Shown one piece after another: positions 35,478 through 43,483 of a stretch of DNA of 64,000 nucleotides. This DNA is from Halomonas campaniensis. Its GTDB lineage: Bacteria > Pseudomonadota > Gammaproteobacteria > Pseudomonadales > Halomonadaceae. Each line of letters opens with the position of its first letter. Position 1 is the first letter of the stretch. The stretch spans positions 142,361 through 206,360 of the forward strand of contig NZ_JPUA01000037.1 in the NCBI RefSeq assembly GCF_002211105.1, read 5' to 3'. Below the pieces are notes generated by a model. The model had not been told where the DNA came from. It ran no database searches and saw only the letters and a program-made list of their open reading frames with translations. The position numbers and the translations under genes were made by a program.

Positions 35478-37229
35478 GTGAATTGGGTGAAAAGCTCCAC
35501 AAGCGTTCAGGTAGCAAAGCATCATATTGACGTCGCCCCGACGGTCAATGAATACCTCCAACGCGCCGACTGGCGTGTTCACGCCAATGCCAACCAGGGC
35601 TATTCATTGGGCGGTTTAATCCTCAACGTCTCGGGCAAGTTGATAGCCAACTACTGGCTCGATGAGATTTACCCCCACGCCGTGGGGGAAGCTCATAGGG
35701 AAGGTGATTTGCATATTCACGACCTGGATATGCTGTGCGGCTATTGCGCCGGCTGGTCGCTGCGTACTTTGCTGCTAGAGGGATTCAATGGGGTGCCGGG
35801 ACGAGCCGAAAGCAACCCGCCCCGCCACCTCTCAAGTGCCCTCGGGCAAATGGTTAATTTTCTTGGCACCTTGCAGAACGAGTGGGCCGGGGCACAAGCC
35901 TTCAGCTCTTTCGATACCTACCTGGCCCCCTACGTGCGCAAGGACGGCCTCACCTATGCACAGGTCAAGCAGGCGCTTCAGGAATTCATCTACAACCTCA
36001 ATGTGCCTTCGCGCTGGGGTAGCCAGACGCCCTTCACCAACCTAACCTTCGACTGGGTTTGCCCCGACGACTTGCGCCAACAGGTACCGGTTATCGGTGG
36101 AGAGGAGCAGCCGTTCAGTTACGGCGAACTGCAGGTTGAAATGGACTTGATCAACCGAGCCTATTTGGAAGTCATGGAGGCCGGTGACCGCCACGGGCGT
36201 GTGTTCACCTTCCCGATACCCACTTATAACATCACCCATGATTTCGACTGGGAAAGCGACAACGCCGAGCGGCTCTTCGCACTGACCGCCAAGTACGGTC
36301 TGCCCTACTTTCAAAACTTTCTAAATTCGGATCTGGAACCTCACATGGTGCGTTCCATGTGCTGCCGCCTGCAGCTTGATTTGAGTGAGCTGCTCAAACG
36401 CGGTAACGGTCTGTTCGGCAGCGCGGAGCAAACCGGATCGTTGGGAGTAGTGACGATCAACTGCGCCCGGCTGGGTTACCGCTTTGCCGGCGACCGGGCC
36501 GGGCTGTTCAGCGAGCTGGATCGCCTACTGTCGCTCGGGCGCGATAGCCTCGAACTCAAGCGCGAGCGCATTCAGCAACTAATGGATCAGGGGCTCTACC
36601 CCTTTACCCAGCGCTACCTGGGCACGTTACGCAATCATTTCTCCACTCTGGGTGTGAATGGGCTTAACGAAATGGTGCGCAACTTTACTGGGGATCGCTG
36701 CGATATCGCCGACGCCCAAGGGCTGCAGCTGGCGCTGGATCTTCTTGACCACGTCCGGGAGCGGATGCGCGAATTTCAAGAACAGACCGGCCATATGTAT
36801 AACCTTGAAGCTACCCCTGCAGAGGGCACCACTCACCGCTTTGCCCGGGAGGATCTGACTCGCTTTCCTGACATAATTCAGGCCGGTACACCCGAGGCGC
36901 CCTACTACACCAATTCCAGCCAATTGCCGGTGGGCCATACCGATGATCCCTTTGAGGCACTGAGCCATCAAGACCCCTTACAGACTCGCTATACCGGTGG
37001 CACGGTATTGCATCTCTATATGCGCGAACGGATTACCTCGGCCTCCGCCTGTCGCAAGCTGGTTAAAACGGCGCTCTCTCACTTTCGCTTACCCTACCTC
37101 ACAGTGACACCCACCTTTTCGATCTGCCCGGTGCATGGCTACCTGGCGGGTGAACATGAGTTCTGCCCCAAGTGCGACGAAGCACTGTGGGCAAAAACGG
37201 CGAGCGCAATTGACGCCGCCACGGCTTGA
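35478..37229 (+). CDS. nrdD: anaerobic ribonucleoside-triphosphate reductase, large part without glycyl-radical tail
   Basis: This class III ribonucleotide reductase catalytic chain makes dNTPs without oxygen. The 583-residue protein has the 10-stranded barrel core: GEAHREGDLHIHDLDMLCGY, QMVNFLGTLQNEWAGAQAFS, and the cysteine pair SMCCRL. It ends in a zinc-ribbon-like site (CPVHG near 550, CPKC at 563-566). Two things are missing: the N-terminal ATP-cone, and the C-terminal glycyl-radical segment. The latter is encoded by the next gene. The start is a GTG at 35478, directly after a stop codon and with a poor ribosome-binding site. An FNR-type box lies upstream. Confidence 0.9.
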   Translation: MNWVKSSTSVQVAKHHIDVAPTVNEYLQRADWRVHANANQGYSLGGLILNVSGKLIANYWLDEIYPHAVGEAHREGDLHIHDLDMLCGYCAGWSLRTLLLEGFNGVPGRAESNPPRHLSSALGQMVNFLGTLQNEWAGAQAFSSFDTYLAPYVRKDGLTYAQVKQALQEFIYNLNVPSRWGSQTPFTNLTFDWVCPDDLRQQVPVIGGEEQPFSYGELQVEMDLINRAYLEVMEAGDRHGRVFTFPIPTYNITHDFDWESDNAERLFALTAKYGLPYFQNFLNSDLEPHMVRSMCCRLQLDLSELLKRGNGLFGSAEQTGSLGVVTINCARLGYRFAGDRAGLFSELDRLLSLGRDSLELKRERIQQLMDQGLYPFTQRYLGTLRNHFSTLGVNGLNEMVRNFTGDRCDIADAQGLQLALDLLDHVRERMREFQEQTGHMYNLEATPAEGTTHRFAREDLTRFPDIIQAGTPEAPYYTNSSQLPVGHTDDPFEALSHQDPLQTRYTGGTVLHLYMRERITSASACRKLVKTALSHFRLPYLTVTPTFSICPVHGYLAGEHEFCPKCDEALWAKTASAIDAATA

Positions 37230-37273
37230 GGCATTTGCCTCACTTTTTATCAACTCGTTTAAGGAACACGCTA

Positions 37274-37438
37274 ATGCAAACCTCTCAATATGCTAGCTTG
37301 CCCACTGAGCAGCGCCAGCGCTGCGAAGTCTGGACCCGCGTCATGGGTTACCACCGCCCGGTAAGTCAGTTCAATATCGGCAAACGTGCCGAACACCAGG
37401 AGCGACGCCATTTTACTGAAGCCGCCGCCTCTCGGTAG
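37274..37438 (+). CDS. separate glycyl-radical domain of class III ribonucleotide reductase
   Basis: This 54-residue protein contains CEVWTRVMGYHRPVSQFNIG, the segment that normally ends NrdD and carries the radical glycine (about G25, in RVMGYHRP). It is not a frameshift of nrdD: 44 nt separate the two, this gene has its own AAGGA site 8 nt before ATG 37274, and nrdD finishes with a complete zinc site. It should dock into the NrdD barrel after NrdG makes its glycyl radical, comparable to the spare-part protein YfiD/GrcA for pyruvate formate-lyase. nrdG follows on the same strand. Confidence 0.8.
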   Translation: MQTSQYASLPTEQRQRCEVWTRVMGYHRPVSQFNIGKRAEHQERRHFTEAAASR

Positions 37439-37508
37439 CTAGCCTTCACTTTTCTCTAACGACGGCTGGGGGGTCTGGCGACAGGCGCCCCAGCAGAGGG
37501 ATATCACT

Positions 37509-38258
37509 ATGGCTATGCAGACGACACTTGACGACATCACAACTAAATTATTTTCGATTCGGCTGCCGATTGCCGGCCTTGTGCCCATGACCACCCTGGA
37601 TTATCCCAATCATCTGGCGTGCGTTGTCTTTCTCCAAGGCTGCCCGCTACGCTGCGGCTACTGCCACAATCCCAACATGATCCCGCCGCGCCGAGGTGAA
37701 CCCCAGGAGTGGCAAGCGATACTGGAATTCCTGAGCACCCGGCAAGGCCTGCTGGAGGCGGTGGTTTTCAGCGGTGGTGAGCCCACCCTGAATGCCGATT
37801 TGTCCGATGCAGTAAAGGAAGTGAAAGCATTGGGCTTTGAGGTGGGACTACATACCGCCGGCCCTTATCCTGACCGCCTCACCCAGCTATTACCGCATCT
37901 CGACTGGGTGGGGCTGGATGTAAAAGGACGCGGAAAAGCGTTTGACCGCATCTGCGGCCGTCCCGGCATCTGGCAGTTGCATGCCCGTAGCTTGGAGGCT
38001 TTGCTCGACAGCGGACTCAACTTCGAGTGCCGTACCACCATTCACTGGAAAGATTTTCAGCTTGCCGATGTGGAACGCCTGGCACTGAGTCTTGCCGACT
38101 GTGGGGTACGCCACTATGCGCTGCAGGTGGCCCGCAGCGAGCAATGCTTCGACCCTACCTATTCTCAGCCAGTTGCCAATACTCCATCTACAGCTCAGAT
38201 GAATGCGCTGGTAAGCCGTTTGAAACCGCACTTTGACCAGCTCGAGCTAAGGCACTAA
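37509..38258 (+). CDS. nrdG: anaerobic ribonucleotide reductase activating enzyme
   Basis: This radical SAM activase forms the glycyl radical on the reductase. The protein is 249 residues, longer than E. coli NrdG (about 154). It has the cluster motif C45-x3-C49-x2-C52 (CPLRCGYC) and FSGGEPTL for S-adenosylmethionine contact. Its extra length resembles the activases of Pseudomonas-type NrdD. It lies 70 nt after the small glycyl-radical gene, so nrdD, the radical tail and nrdG form one anaerobic transcription unit. Confidence 0.93.
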   Translation: MAMQTTLDDITTKLFSIRLPIAGLVPMTTLDYPNHLACVVFLQGCPLRCGYCHNPNMIPPRRGEPQEWQAILEFLSTRQGLLEAVVFSGGEPTLNADLSDAVKEVKALGFEVGLHTAGPYPDRLTQLLPHLDWVGLDVKGRGKAFDRICGRPGIWQLHARSLEALLDSGLNFECRTTIHWKDFQLADVERLALSLADCGVRHYALQVARSEQCFDPTYSQPVANTPSTAQMNALVSRLKPHFDQLELRH

Positions 38259-38377
38259 CGCTTTCCTTCTTGACCTAGGCCAGTATTGGTACCCCCATGT
38301 TCTGATTGCAACTTACTGAACGTTCATACAACATGTTTCTTTTACAGTTGGATTACTCTCGGAGCAAAGCGCACTCC

Positions 38378-38824
38378 ATGCATCTCACTCGATTCACCGA
38401 TTATTCAATACGCGTGCTGATCTTCCTCGCCGTGAAAGGCGAAGAGCGTTCTACTATCAATGAGATCGCAGAGACCTTTGATATTTCTCGCAATCACCTG
38501 ATGAAAGTCGTTCAGGAGCTTAGCCAGAAGAACTACGTTACCGCTATTCGGGGCAAGAACGGTGGCCTATTGCTCACGCGAGACCCCGCTACTATCGTGC
38601 TAGGTAAACTAGTGCGCGAAATGGAACATGGCATGGAGCTAGTCGAGTGCTTTCATAGCGATAACAACTGCATCATTACTCCCTCGTGTCGGCTCCAGCC
38701 CATTCTAAACGAAGCCTTGTCAGCGTTTCTGGAGGTGCTTGACCGCTATACTCTGGCAGATGTGTTGTCCAATCGTTACCCGCAGTTGGCAGGACTAATG
38801 CGTATCCCCACCGTCAATGTCTAA
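38378..38824 (+). CDS. nsrR: nitric oxide-sensing repressor, Rrf2 family
   Basis: NsrR is an iron-sulfur repressor that leaves its operators when NO attacks the cluster. From ATG 38378 it is 148 residues, with the Rrf2 winged helix (HLTRFTDYSIRVLIFLAVK, then ISRNHLMKVVQELSQ) and cluster cysteines C91, C98 and C104 (CFHSDNNCIITPSC). The frame is open 24 codons further upstream, but that part is not family-like. At least five NsrR-type operators lie downstream in this window, before a membrane protein gene, nnrS, hmp, norE and norC. Confidence 0.93.
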   Translation: MHLTRFTDYSIRVLIFLAVKGEERSTINEIAETFDISRNHLMKVVQELSQKNYVTAIRGKNGGLLLTRDPATIVLGKLVREMEHGMELVECFHSDNNCIITPSCRLQPILNEALSAFLEVLDRYTLADVLSNRYPQLAGLMRIPTVNV

Positions 38825-38885
38825 CGATCACTAGAAACAACCCTATTAATTTCAGCTAAGTAAATTCTGCATAGTTGCTCTACAA

Positions 38886-38908
38886 TAAATGCATTAAAAA
38901 TGCATTTT
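38886..38908 (+). promoter_or_regulatory. NsrR-type operator before the 157-residue membrane protein
   Basis: Two ATGCAT cores at 38889 and 38900 have the 11-bp period of the NsrR consensus (AAGATGCATTT-A-AAATGCATCTT). It lies about 45-65 nt before the gene start at 38952. Confidence 0.65.
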
Positions 38909-38951
38909 AACGCGCTATTAATGATTCCCACTTTGCCGAATGAGGTTCTCT

Positions 38952-39425
38952 ATGGCTATCTCCCCATCCTCCATGCCCTCCGCTTCTCAAGAGGCCACTT
39001 CAACGTCGACTTCCTCTAATACGTTTAAGAAAAGCCGCGGGCGTGGCACGGCTATCGTTGTCTATATGCTCTTTCTGGGTAGCGTGTTAGCGGTGGTCAC
39101 CGCCCCCATAGGGGTACTCATTGCCCACATGAAGAGAAACGATGCCGAGGAGTGGGTCGCTTCCCATTTGCAGTTTCAAATTAGAACGTTTTGGGTAGGG
39201 CTTTTAGGCGGGGTGTTGTTCACGGGAATTTGGCATCTACTGGGCTGGCTCGGGCTACCCGCCGTAGCTCCCTGGGCTCTGGGTTACCTCTATTTTACAG
39301 CCTGCCTGATCTGGATGGTGGGCCGTTGCGGAGTAGGCATTACCCACCTCACCAACAACCGTCCAGTGGCTAACCCACGCAGTCTTGCCTTTGGCGGTGC
39401 CCGGGTCACCCTGGCTGATCGCTAA
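38952..39425 (+). CDS. predicted membrane protein, NsrR-regulated, unknown function
   Basis: This 157-residue inner-membrane protein has a Ser/Thr-rich N-terminal region, then helices at about residues 36-58, 82-105 and 115-135. The stretch EEWVASHLQFQIRTFWVGLL is typical of small DUF4870-like membrane proteins often found beside NO-handling genes. ATG 38952 is preferred (GAGG 6 nt upstream) over ATG 38940. The NsrR operator before it suggests induction by NO. No function is known. Confidence 0.75.
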   Translation: MAISPSSMPSASQEATSTSTSSNTFKKSRGRGTAIVVYMLFLGSVLAVVTAPIGVLIAHMKRNDAEEWVASHLQFQIRTFWVGLLGGVLFTGIWHLLGWLGLPAVAPWALGYLYFTACLIWMVGRCGVGITHLTNNRPVANPRSLAFGGARVTLADR

Positions 39426-39456
39426 TGAGCGTTTAAATACCTCAATGGTTTTAATA

Positions 39457-39482
39457 CGCCTGCATCCAGACGGATGCAGGCG
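39457..39482. terminator. convergent hairpin between the membrane protein gene and nnrS
   Basis: An 11-bp perfect stem CGCCTGCATCC/GGATGCAGGCG with an AGAC loop lies between two convergent genes. No long U-run follows on either strand, so its strength as a terminator is uncertain. Confidence 0.6.
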
Positions 39483-39497
39483 CCATCTATTATTCGT

Positions 39498-40709
39498 TCA
39501 GCCATCCTGACCGTCGACTCGCGCCTGCATCAACGGCCAAGTGTAGTGCACTACGAATATTGCGTAGGCCACGCACCAGAAGATGATGCTCAGCGTATAG
39601 GTCCAGTGGGTGATCTGGGGAAATAACGCCAAGACGGGTGAGCGCACCAAGGCGGCTATTAGCATTAAGCCCAGCGCCACACCAATACTGGGCAAAGTGC
39701 GTATGGGGCGGCCCGTATGACCTAGCGAAACTCTGGCCATCATGGCCAGCATCATGGTGCCCATGCCACCAATGGTCAGGGCGTGCACAGCAAGTTCAAC
39801 GCGCATCAGCCCCATGAGTGCCAAGACCCACATGACAAGACCTAGCGGAATGCAGGCGTAGCTGCCGTGCAGTCCCCAAAGTAAAGGTTCACGCCAGCTA
39901 TGCAACCCACCCCAACGCGCCATGCGAACAGTATTGGCCAACGCCGCTAAGAGCATCACTCCCCCCATTAATAAAGCAGGAATGGCAACCCCCAACATGA
40001 TGACCAGCTGCAGCACGACTACGCCAGCCGTACTCACCAGCGTCACCCCTTCGAGTAAAGCAATAGGTTCAGGTTTGGTGCGGCCCAAGCGATTGGCAGT
40101 GAACATGGCAATCACGCGCCCGCCCACTACGGTCATCATCAGTGTGATCAACAGTACGGCCAAGTAGGCGGCTTGGCGGATCAGCTCGGCGTCACCCTGC
40201 ATCACCCCTAAGTGCATCGCCAGGTTAGCCGTGGCAAATAGCAACAGCACAGGTATAAAGATCAAGTTGCGCCACCGCTTTGCGGTAATGACCAGTCGCG
40301 CCATAACAATGGCGACCACGGGAAGAAATGCAAGGTCAACCGCCAGCAGCAGCCATCCTGGCAAATCCATGGGAAAAGCCATCAGCACTCTACCCAATAG
40401 CCATAACACCACCAGTCCCAATAGTGGCCCGCCGCTTAAGCTCGGCAGTCCTGTCCAGTTTCGTACAGCGGTAAGCAAAAACCCTCCGATCACCGCTGCG
40501 GCAAAACCAAACAACATTTCATGCTGATGCCAGAACACCAGGCCGCCATAAGGGCGCAGCAAAATATTGCCATGCCAAAAGCCCAGCCATACCAGTAGAG
40601 ATAAAATACTGAACAGCGCTGCCAACAGGAAAAAGGGCCGAAAAGCCAGCCGTAACAACGGCAGCTGCTTGAGCTTGGAGGCAGGTTGGGAGGAGGTGAT
40701 AGTCGACAT
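39498..40709 (-). CDS. nnrS: NnrS family haem-copper membrane protein
   Basis: NnrS proteins have about 12 membrane helices, carry haem and copper, and protect cells from NO-related stress. From ATG 40709 the protein is 403 residues. It shows the family's N-terminal LRLAFRPFFLLAALF and WHQHEMLFGFAAAVIGGFLLTAVRNWTG (the WHxHEM motif), with further histidines in ELAVHALTIGGMGTMMLAMMAR and SLGHTGR. The open frame extends to 40784, but the shorter start fits the family. An NsrR-type operator lies about 65 nt upstream. Confidence 0.92.
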   Translation of the reverse strand: MSTITSSQPASKLKQLPLLRLAFRPFFLLAALFSILSLLVWLGFWHGNILLRPYGGLVFWHQHEMLFGFAAAVIGGFLLTAVRNWTGLPSLSGGPLLGLVVLWLLGRVLMAFPMDLPGWLLLAVDLAFLPVVAIVMARLVITAKRWRNLIFIPVLLLFATANLAMHLGVMQGDAELIRQAAYLAVLLITLMMTVVGGRVIAMFTANRLGRTKPEPIALLEGVTLVSTAGVVVLQLVIMLGVAIPALLMGGVMLLAALANTVRMARWGGLHSWREPLLWGLHGSYACIPLGLVMWVLALMGLMRVELAVHALTIGGMGTMMLAMMARVSLGHTGRPIRTLPSIGVALGLMLIAALVRSPVLALFPQITHWTYTLSIIFWCVAYAIFVVHYTWPLMQARVDGQDG

Positions 40710-40772
40710 AGCATAATACCCCACTGAATTACTTGGATTTGCATTGTGCGCCAGGCCAATTACAAAAACCAT

Positions 40773-40795
40773 GACAAGTATCAAAAATGCATCTT
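40773..40795 (-). promoter_or_regulatory. NsrR-type operator before nnrS
   Basis: One arm, AAATGCATCTT (40785-40795), is a perfect NsrR half-site; the other arm is weak (5 of 11 bases). It is centred about 75 nt before the nnrS start. Confidence 0.55.
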
Positions 40796-40931
40796 ATAGA
40801 CTCAGATAAGCTTCATCGTCGCTCGATACCAAGCGCTTTTGCATTATATTCAGGCCTTGTTATTCAAATAGCTAGCAGCCCCTCTCCTTAACAATGCTCC
40901 TTACTGGTTGGTATTTATAGTTTTTGACGTT

Positions 40932-40954
40932 AAGATGCATATGTAATGAATCTT
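40932..40954 (+). promoter_or_regulatory. NsrR-type operator before hmp
   Basis: AAGATGCAT at 40932 and AATCTT at 40949-40954 flank a centre that follows the 23-bp NsrR consensus, at roughly 19 of 23 bases. It ends 19 nt before the hmp start codon. No FNR/Dnr box was seen with it, as expected for a gene driven only by NsrR relief. Confidence 0.75.
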
Positions 40955-40973
40955 AACGATTGAGGTATTACCC

Positions 40974-42146
40974 GTGCTAACACATGAGCAGGAAAAGCTG
41001 ATCAACGCGACAGCTCCCGTCGTGGCCGAACACCTGAATGCGATTACACAGCGCTTCTATCCGCTGATGTTTACCCGTTACCCAGAGGTCAAGCCCCTCT
41101 TTAATGAGGTTCATCAGCAAAGCGGTGGTCAGCCCCGTGCCCTGGCCAACGCCGTGTTGGCCTATGTGCAACTACGCAGTAATCCAGCTCAAGCGCGGGC
41201 TACTCTGGATGTTGTGGTCAGCAAACACGTCTCGCTAGGCATTCTTCCCGAGCAGTACCCTATTGTCGGCGAATGCCTGCTGGCAGCGATTGGCGAAGTG
41301 CTGGGTGAAGCTGTCACCCCGGAAATCGCCGATGCATGGGGCGCTCTATATAACGAGCTTGCCGCCCTGTTAATTGACCTCGAAGACCAGCGCTATCGTG
41401 AGTTTGAGCAGCGCCCGGGCGGATGGCGCGGCACACGCCGTTTCAAGATTGCCAGTACCCAGCAGGAAAGTGCTTTAATTCGCTCTTTTGTCCTTGAGCC
41501 CGAGGATGGAGGTCGTGTGGCTGACCATGAGCCAGGTCAGTATATCGGTGTGCGTCTAACCATTAATGGCGAGCTGGTTTATCGGCATTACAGCCTCTCA
41601 GACACGCCAAATGGTCAAAGCTATCGAATCTCGATCAAACGCGAAGAACAGGGCCAAGTCAGCCGTCACTTCCACGATGTCTTACAACCCGGCGACACCT
41701 TGGAACTGCTACCGCCAGCAGGTGACCTAACGCTGATTGAAGGTGATGAGCCTCTGCTGCTTGCCAGCGGCGGCGTTGGGCAAACGCCCCTGCTTCCCAT
41801 GGCTAGACATGCCTTGTCCCTTGGGCGGCAAGTCACCTATCTACACGCTGCCCTGGATGCCGACCACCAGGCCTTTAAAGGCGAATTAGAAGCACTGAAG
41901 AGCGAGTACCCTCAACGTCTTAAGGCTGTCCGTATTCATGAGCGCGGCAACGAAGCCGAACATATTGGTCGTATCGACCACAGCTTATTAGCTCACTACC
42001 TGCCTGATCTTAAGGCGCGATGCTACTTCGTCGGCCCCCAAGGATTCATGACAGCGATTAACAGCGCTTTGTCCGAACTGGGTGTCGACGAGGATCGCCG
42101 ACACTTTGAGCACTTTGGGCCTTCACGCCCCCTCGACGCAGCTTAA
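40974..42146 (+). CDS. hmp: flavohaemoglobin, nitric oxide dioxygenase
   Basis: Hmp oxidises NO to nitrate with O2 and NADH (or reduces it anaerobically), in the cytoplasm. The 390-residue protein has a globin domain with proximal His85 (VSKHVSLGI), Tyr29 and Gln53. A ferredoxin-reductase FAD/NAD module follows, with RHYSLSD for FAD and LASGGVGQTPLLPM for NAD. It starts with GTG at 40974 with GAGG upstream. A strong hairpin follows. It is controlled by the NsrR operator just upstream. Confidence 0.96.
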   Translation: MLTHEQEKLINATAPVVAEHLNAITQRFYPLMFTRYPEVKPLFNEVHQQSGGQPRALANAVLAYVQLRSNPAQARATLDVVVSKHVSLGILPEQYPIVGECLLAAIGEVLGEAVTPEIADAWGALYNELAALLIDLEDQRYREFEQRPGGWRGTRRFKIASTQQESALIRSFVLEPEDGGRVADHEPGQYIGVRLTINGELVYRHYSLSDTPNGQSYRISIKREEQGQVSRHFHDVLQPGDTLELLPPAGDLTLIEGDEPLLLASGGVGQTPLLPMARHALSLGRQVTYLHAALDADHQAFKGELEALKSEYPQRLKAVRIHERGNEAEHIGRIDHSLLAHYLPDLKARCYFVGPQGFMTAINSALSELGVDEDRRHFEHFGPSRPLDAA

Positions 42147-42152
42147 TAATGG

Positions 42153-42182
42153 GCGGCCTCGGGATTTCCCGAGGCCGCTTGT
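42153..42182 (+). terminator. hairpin terminator after hmp
   Basis: A perfect 11-bp stem GCGGCCTCGGG/CCCGAGGCCGC has an ATTT loop, right after the hmp stop codon and before the convergent ubiT gene. The U-run is poor (TTGTG). Confidence 0.65.
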
Positions 42183-42202
42183 GAACATTTCAGAAGCCTG
42201 GG

Positions 42203-42700
42203 TCACTCTTTACGTACCAAGCGCTCCAGTCCCAACAACAGTTCCCCCAAACGCCCTTGTGCAAGGCCTTCCTCGCAACCGTCGAGTAGATTCTTGAGCG
42301 TCAACCCCAGCTCTGTATCCCCTTCAATGATTAAGCGACGCTGGAAAAACAAGCTGTCGGGATCCTCGCGGCGCGTGGCAAGGCACAAGAATTCCCGCCA
42401 ACCTCCCCGAATGGTTGCCTCGCCTTTCTCGCGACATAATATCAAGCGCTGTGATTCAAGCGTCAGACTTAGCGTCACACCTAAATCGGCGATGGTGAGA
42501 CTAATGCGCCGACCTTCCAAAGCATCGAATTCCCCCTCTGCAAGCGGCACAGCAAAAGTACGGTTGAGTAAAGGCTCGACGATATGTTGCTTAATTGTAA
42601 AAGGTACCCGTGGATCAACGAGACGTATCAAATAGCTAGGCGTTATAGGAGGGGAAATGGACAAAGAGGGCATGGAAAAAGGTAAAGACAGCAATGACAT
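42203..42700 (-). CDS. ubiT: ubiquinone biosynthesis accessory factor UbiT (SCP2 domain)
   Basis: UbiT (YhbT) is an SCP2 lipid-binding protein that works with UbiU and UbiV in anaerobic ubiquinone synthesis, probably binding hydrophobic intermediates. From ATG 42700 it is 165 residues. The C-terminal SCP2 part contains CLATRREDPDSLFFQRRL and IEGDTELGLTLKNLLD, the family signature. GGAG lies 8 nt before the ATG. It is convergent with hmp and divergent from norE, sharing the intergenic region with the Dnr-type box at 42777. Confidence 0.88.
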   Translation of the reverse strand: MSLLSLPFSMPSLSISPPITPSYLIRLVDPRVPFTIKQHIVEPLLNRTFAVPLAEGEFDALEGRRISLTIADLGVTLSLTLESQRLILCREKGEATIRGGWREFLCLATRREDPDSLFFQRRLIIEGDTELGLTLKNLLDGCEEGLAQGRLGELLLGLERLVRKE

Positions 42701-42776
42701 AGCAGTCACTCCAGGATAAAGGCATCATCGGCAAACACTAGGCCACTGATGCTAAACATTGCCGTAGCGCTGGGTA

Positions 42777-42790
42777 GTGACGCGTGTCAA
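42777..42790 (+). promoter_or_regulatory. Dnr/FNR-type box before norE (also facing ubiT)
   Basis: GTGAC-GCGT-GTCAA is one base from a perfect TTGAC-N4-GTCAA dyad. A start site 41.5 nt downstream would fall at about 42825, inside the adjacent NsrR operator. Confidence 0.6.
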
Positions 42791-42815
42791 ATAAAAGAAA
42801 TATTGCACCAAAATT

Positions 42816-42838
42816 AACATGCATTTAAAATGCACTTA
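42816..42838 (+). promoter_or_regulatory. NsrR-type operator before norE
   Basis: AACATGCATTT-A-AAATGCACTTA follows the 23-bp NsrR consensus closely, with both ATGCA cores at an 11-bp period. It would cover the start point set by the upstream activator box. Confidence 0.8.
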
Positions 42839-42901
42839 ATATATTGACGAAAACCAGTGAGCCCTGATACCTCGGCACAACGCTTACCGAGTGGAGAATT
42901 A

Positions 42902-43468
42902 ATGAGGCGCGACCTGCCCAATCCCGGCTGGGGGCCGCTTTCAGCCCTACCCGGCAATCCACTGATGTGGGTATTGATACTGAGCGAAATGCTGGTTTTC
43001 ACCGCCTTCTTTGCGCTCTATGCCGGTCAACGCGCCCTTGACCCTGCACTATTCAATGAATCCCAACATCAGCTTGACCCGGTGCTGGGCGGCCTCAATA
43101 CCCTGGTGCTCTTGACCAGCGGACTATTTGTAGCCTTTGCCGTTGAGGCGATAAGCGCTCAGCGCATACAGCGCAGCCGACAGTGGTTAGGCGCCGCTAT
43201 ATTGTTGGGCGTACTGTTCTGTGTCATTAAGGTTTTTGAGTATACAAATAAGTTTGCTGCTGGAATAACGCCAGAAACGAACGCTTTTTTTGGTTTTTAC
43301 TATGGTTTAACCGCCTTCCATTTTGCTCACGTTGTGTTCGGCTTAGCGCTACTAGGCCTAGTGAGCTGGCGCACTTCTACCGAGAACGTAGAAACGGCGG
43401 CAGCCTTCTGGCATATGGTGGACTTGATTTGGATCCTGCTTTATCCACTAATTTATCTGCTGAGATAA
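42902..43468 (+). CDS. norE: NorE, cytochrome c oxidase subunit III-like protein
   Basis: NorE is a subunit III-like membrane protein of the nitric oxide reductase cluster that supports NO reductase activity. It has 188 residues with five hydrophobic segments, including HFAHVVFGLALLGLVSW and WHMVDLIWILLYPLIYLL, typical of the COX3 fold. ATG 42902 with GGAG 6 nt upstream is chosen; a GTG at 42857 is in frame. norF follows after 15 nt. Both activator and NsrR sites lie before it. Confidence 0.88.
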   Translation: MRRDLPNPGWGPLSALPGNPLMWVLILSEMLVFTAFFALYAGQRALDPALFNESQHQLDPVLGGLNTLVLLTSGLFVAFAVEAISAQRIQRSRQWLGAAILLGVLFCVIKVFEYTNKFAAGITPETNAFFGFYYGLTAFHFAHVVFGLALLGLVSWRTSTENVETAAAFWHMVDLIWILLYPLIYLLR

Positions 43469-43483
43469 TTTTGTGAGGAAACA

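Noticed and set aside
37226..37438. Reading the glycyl-radical segment as a frameshifted end of nrdD
   Set aside because: It has its own ribosome-binding site and ATG, a 44-nt spacer, and nrdD ends cleanly after its zinc site.
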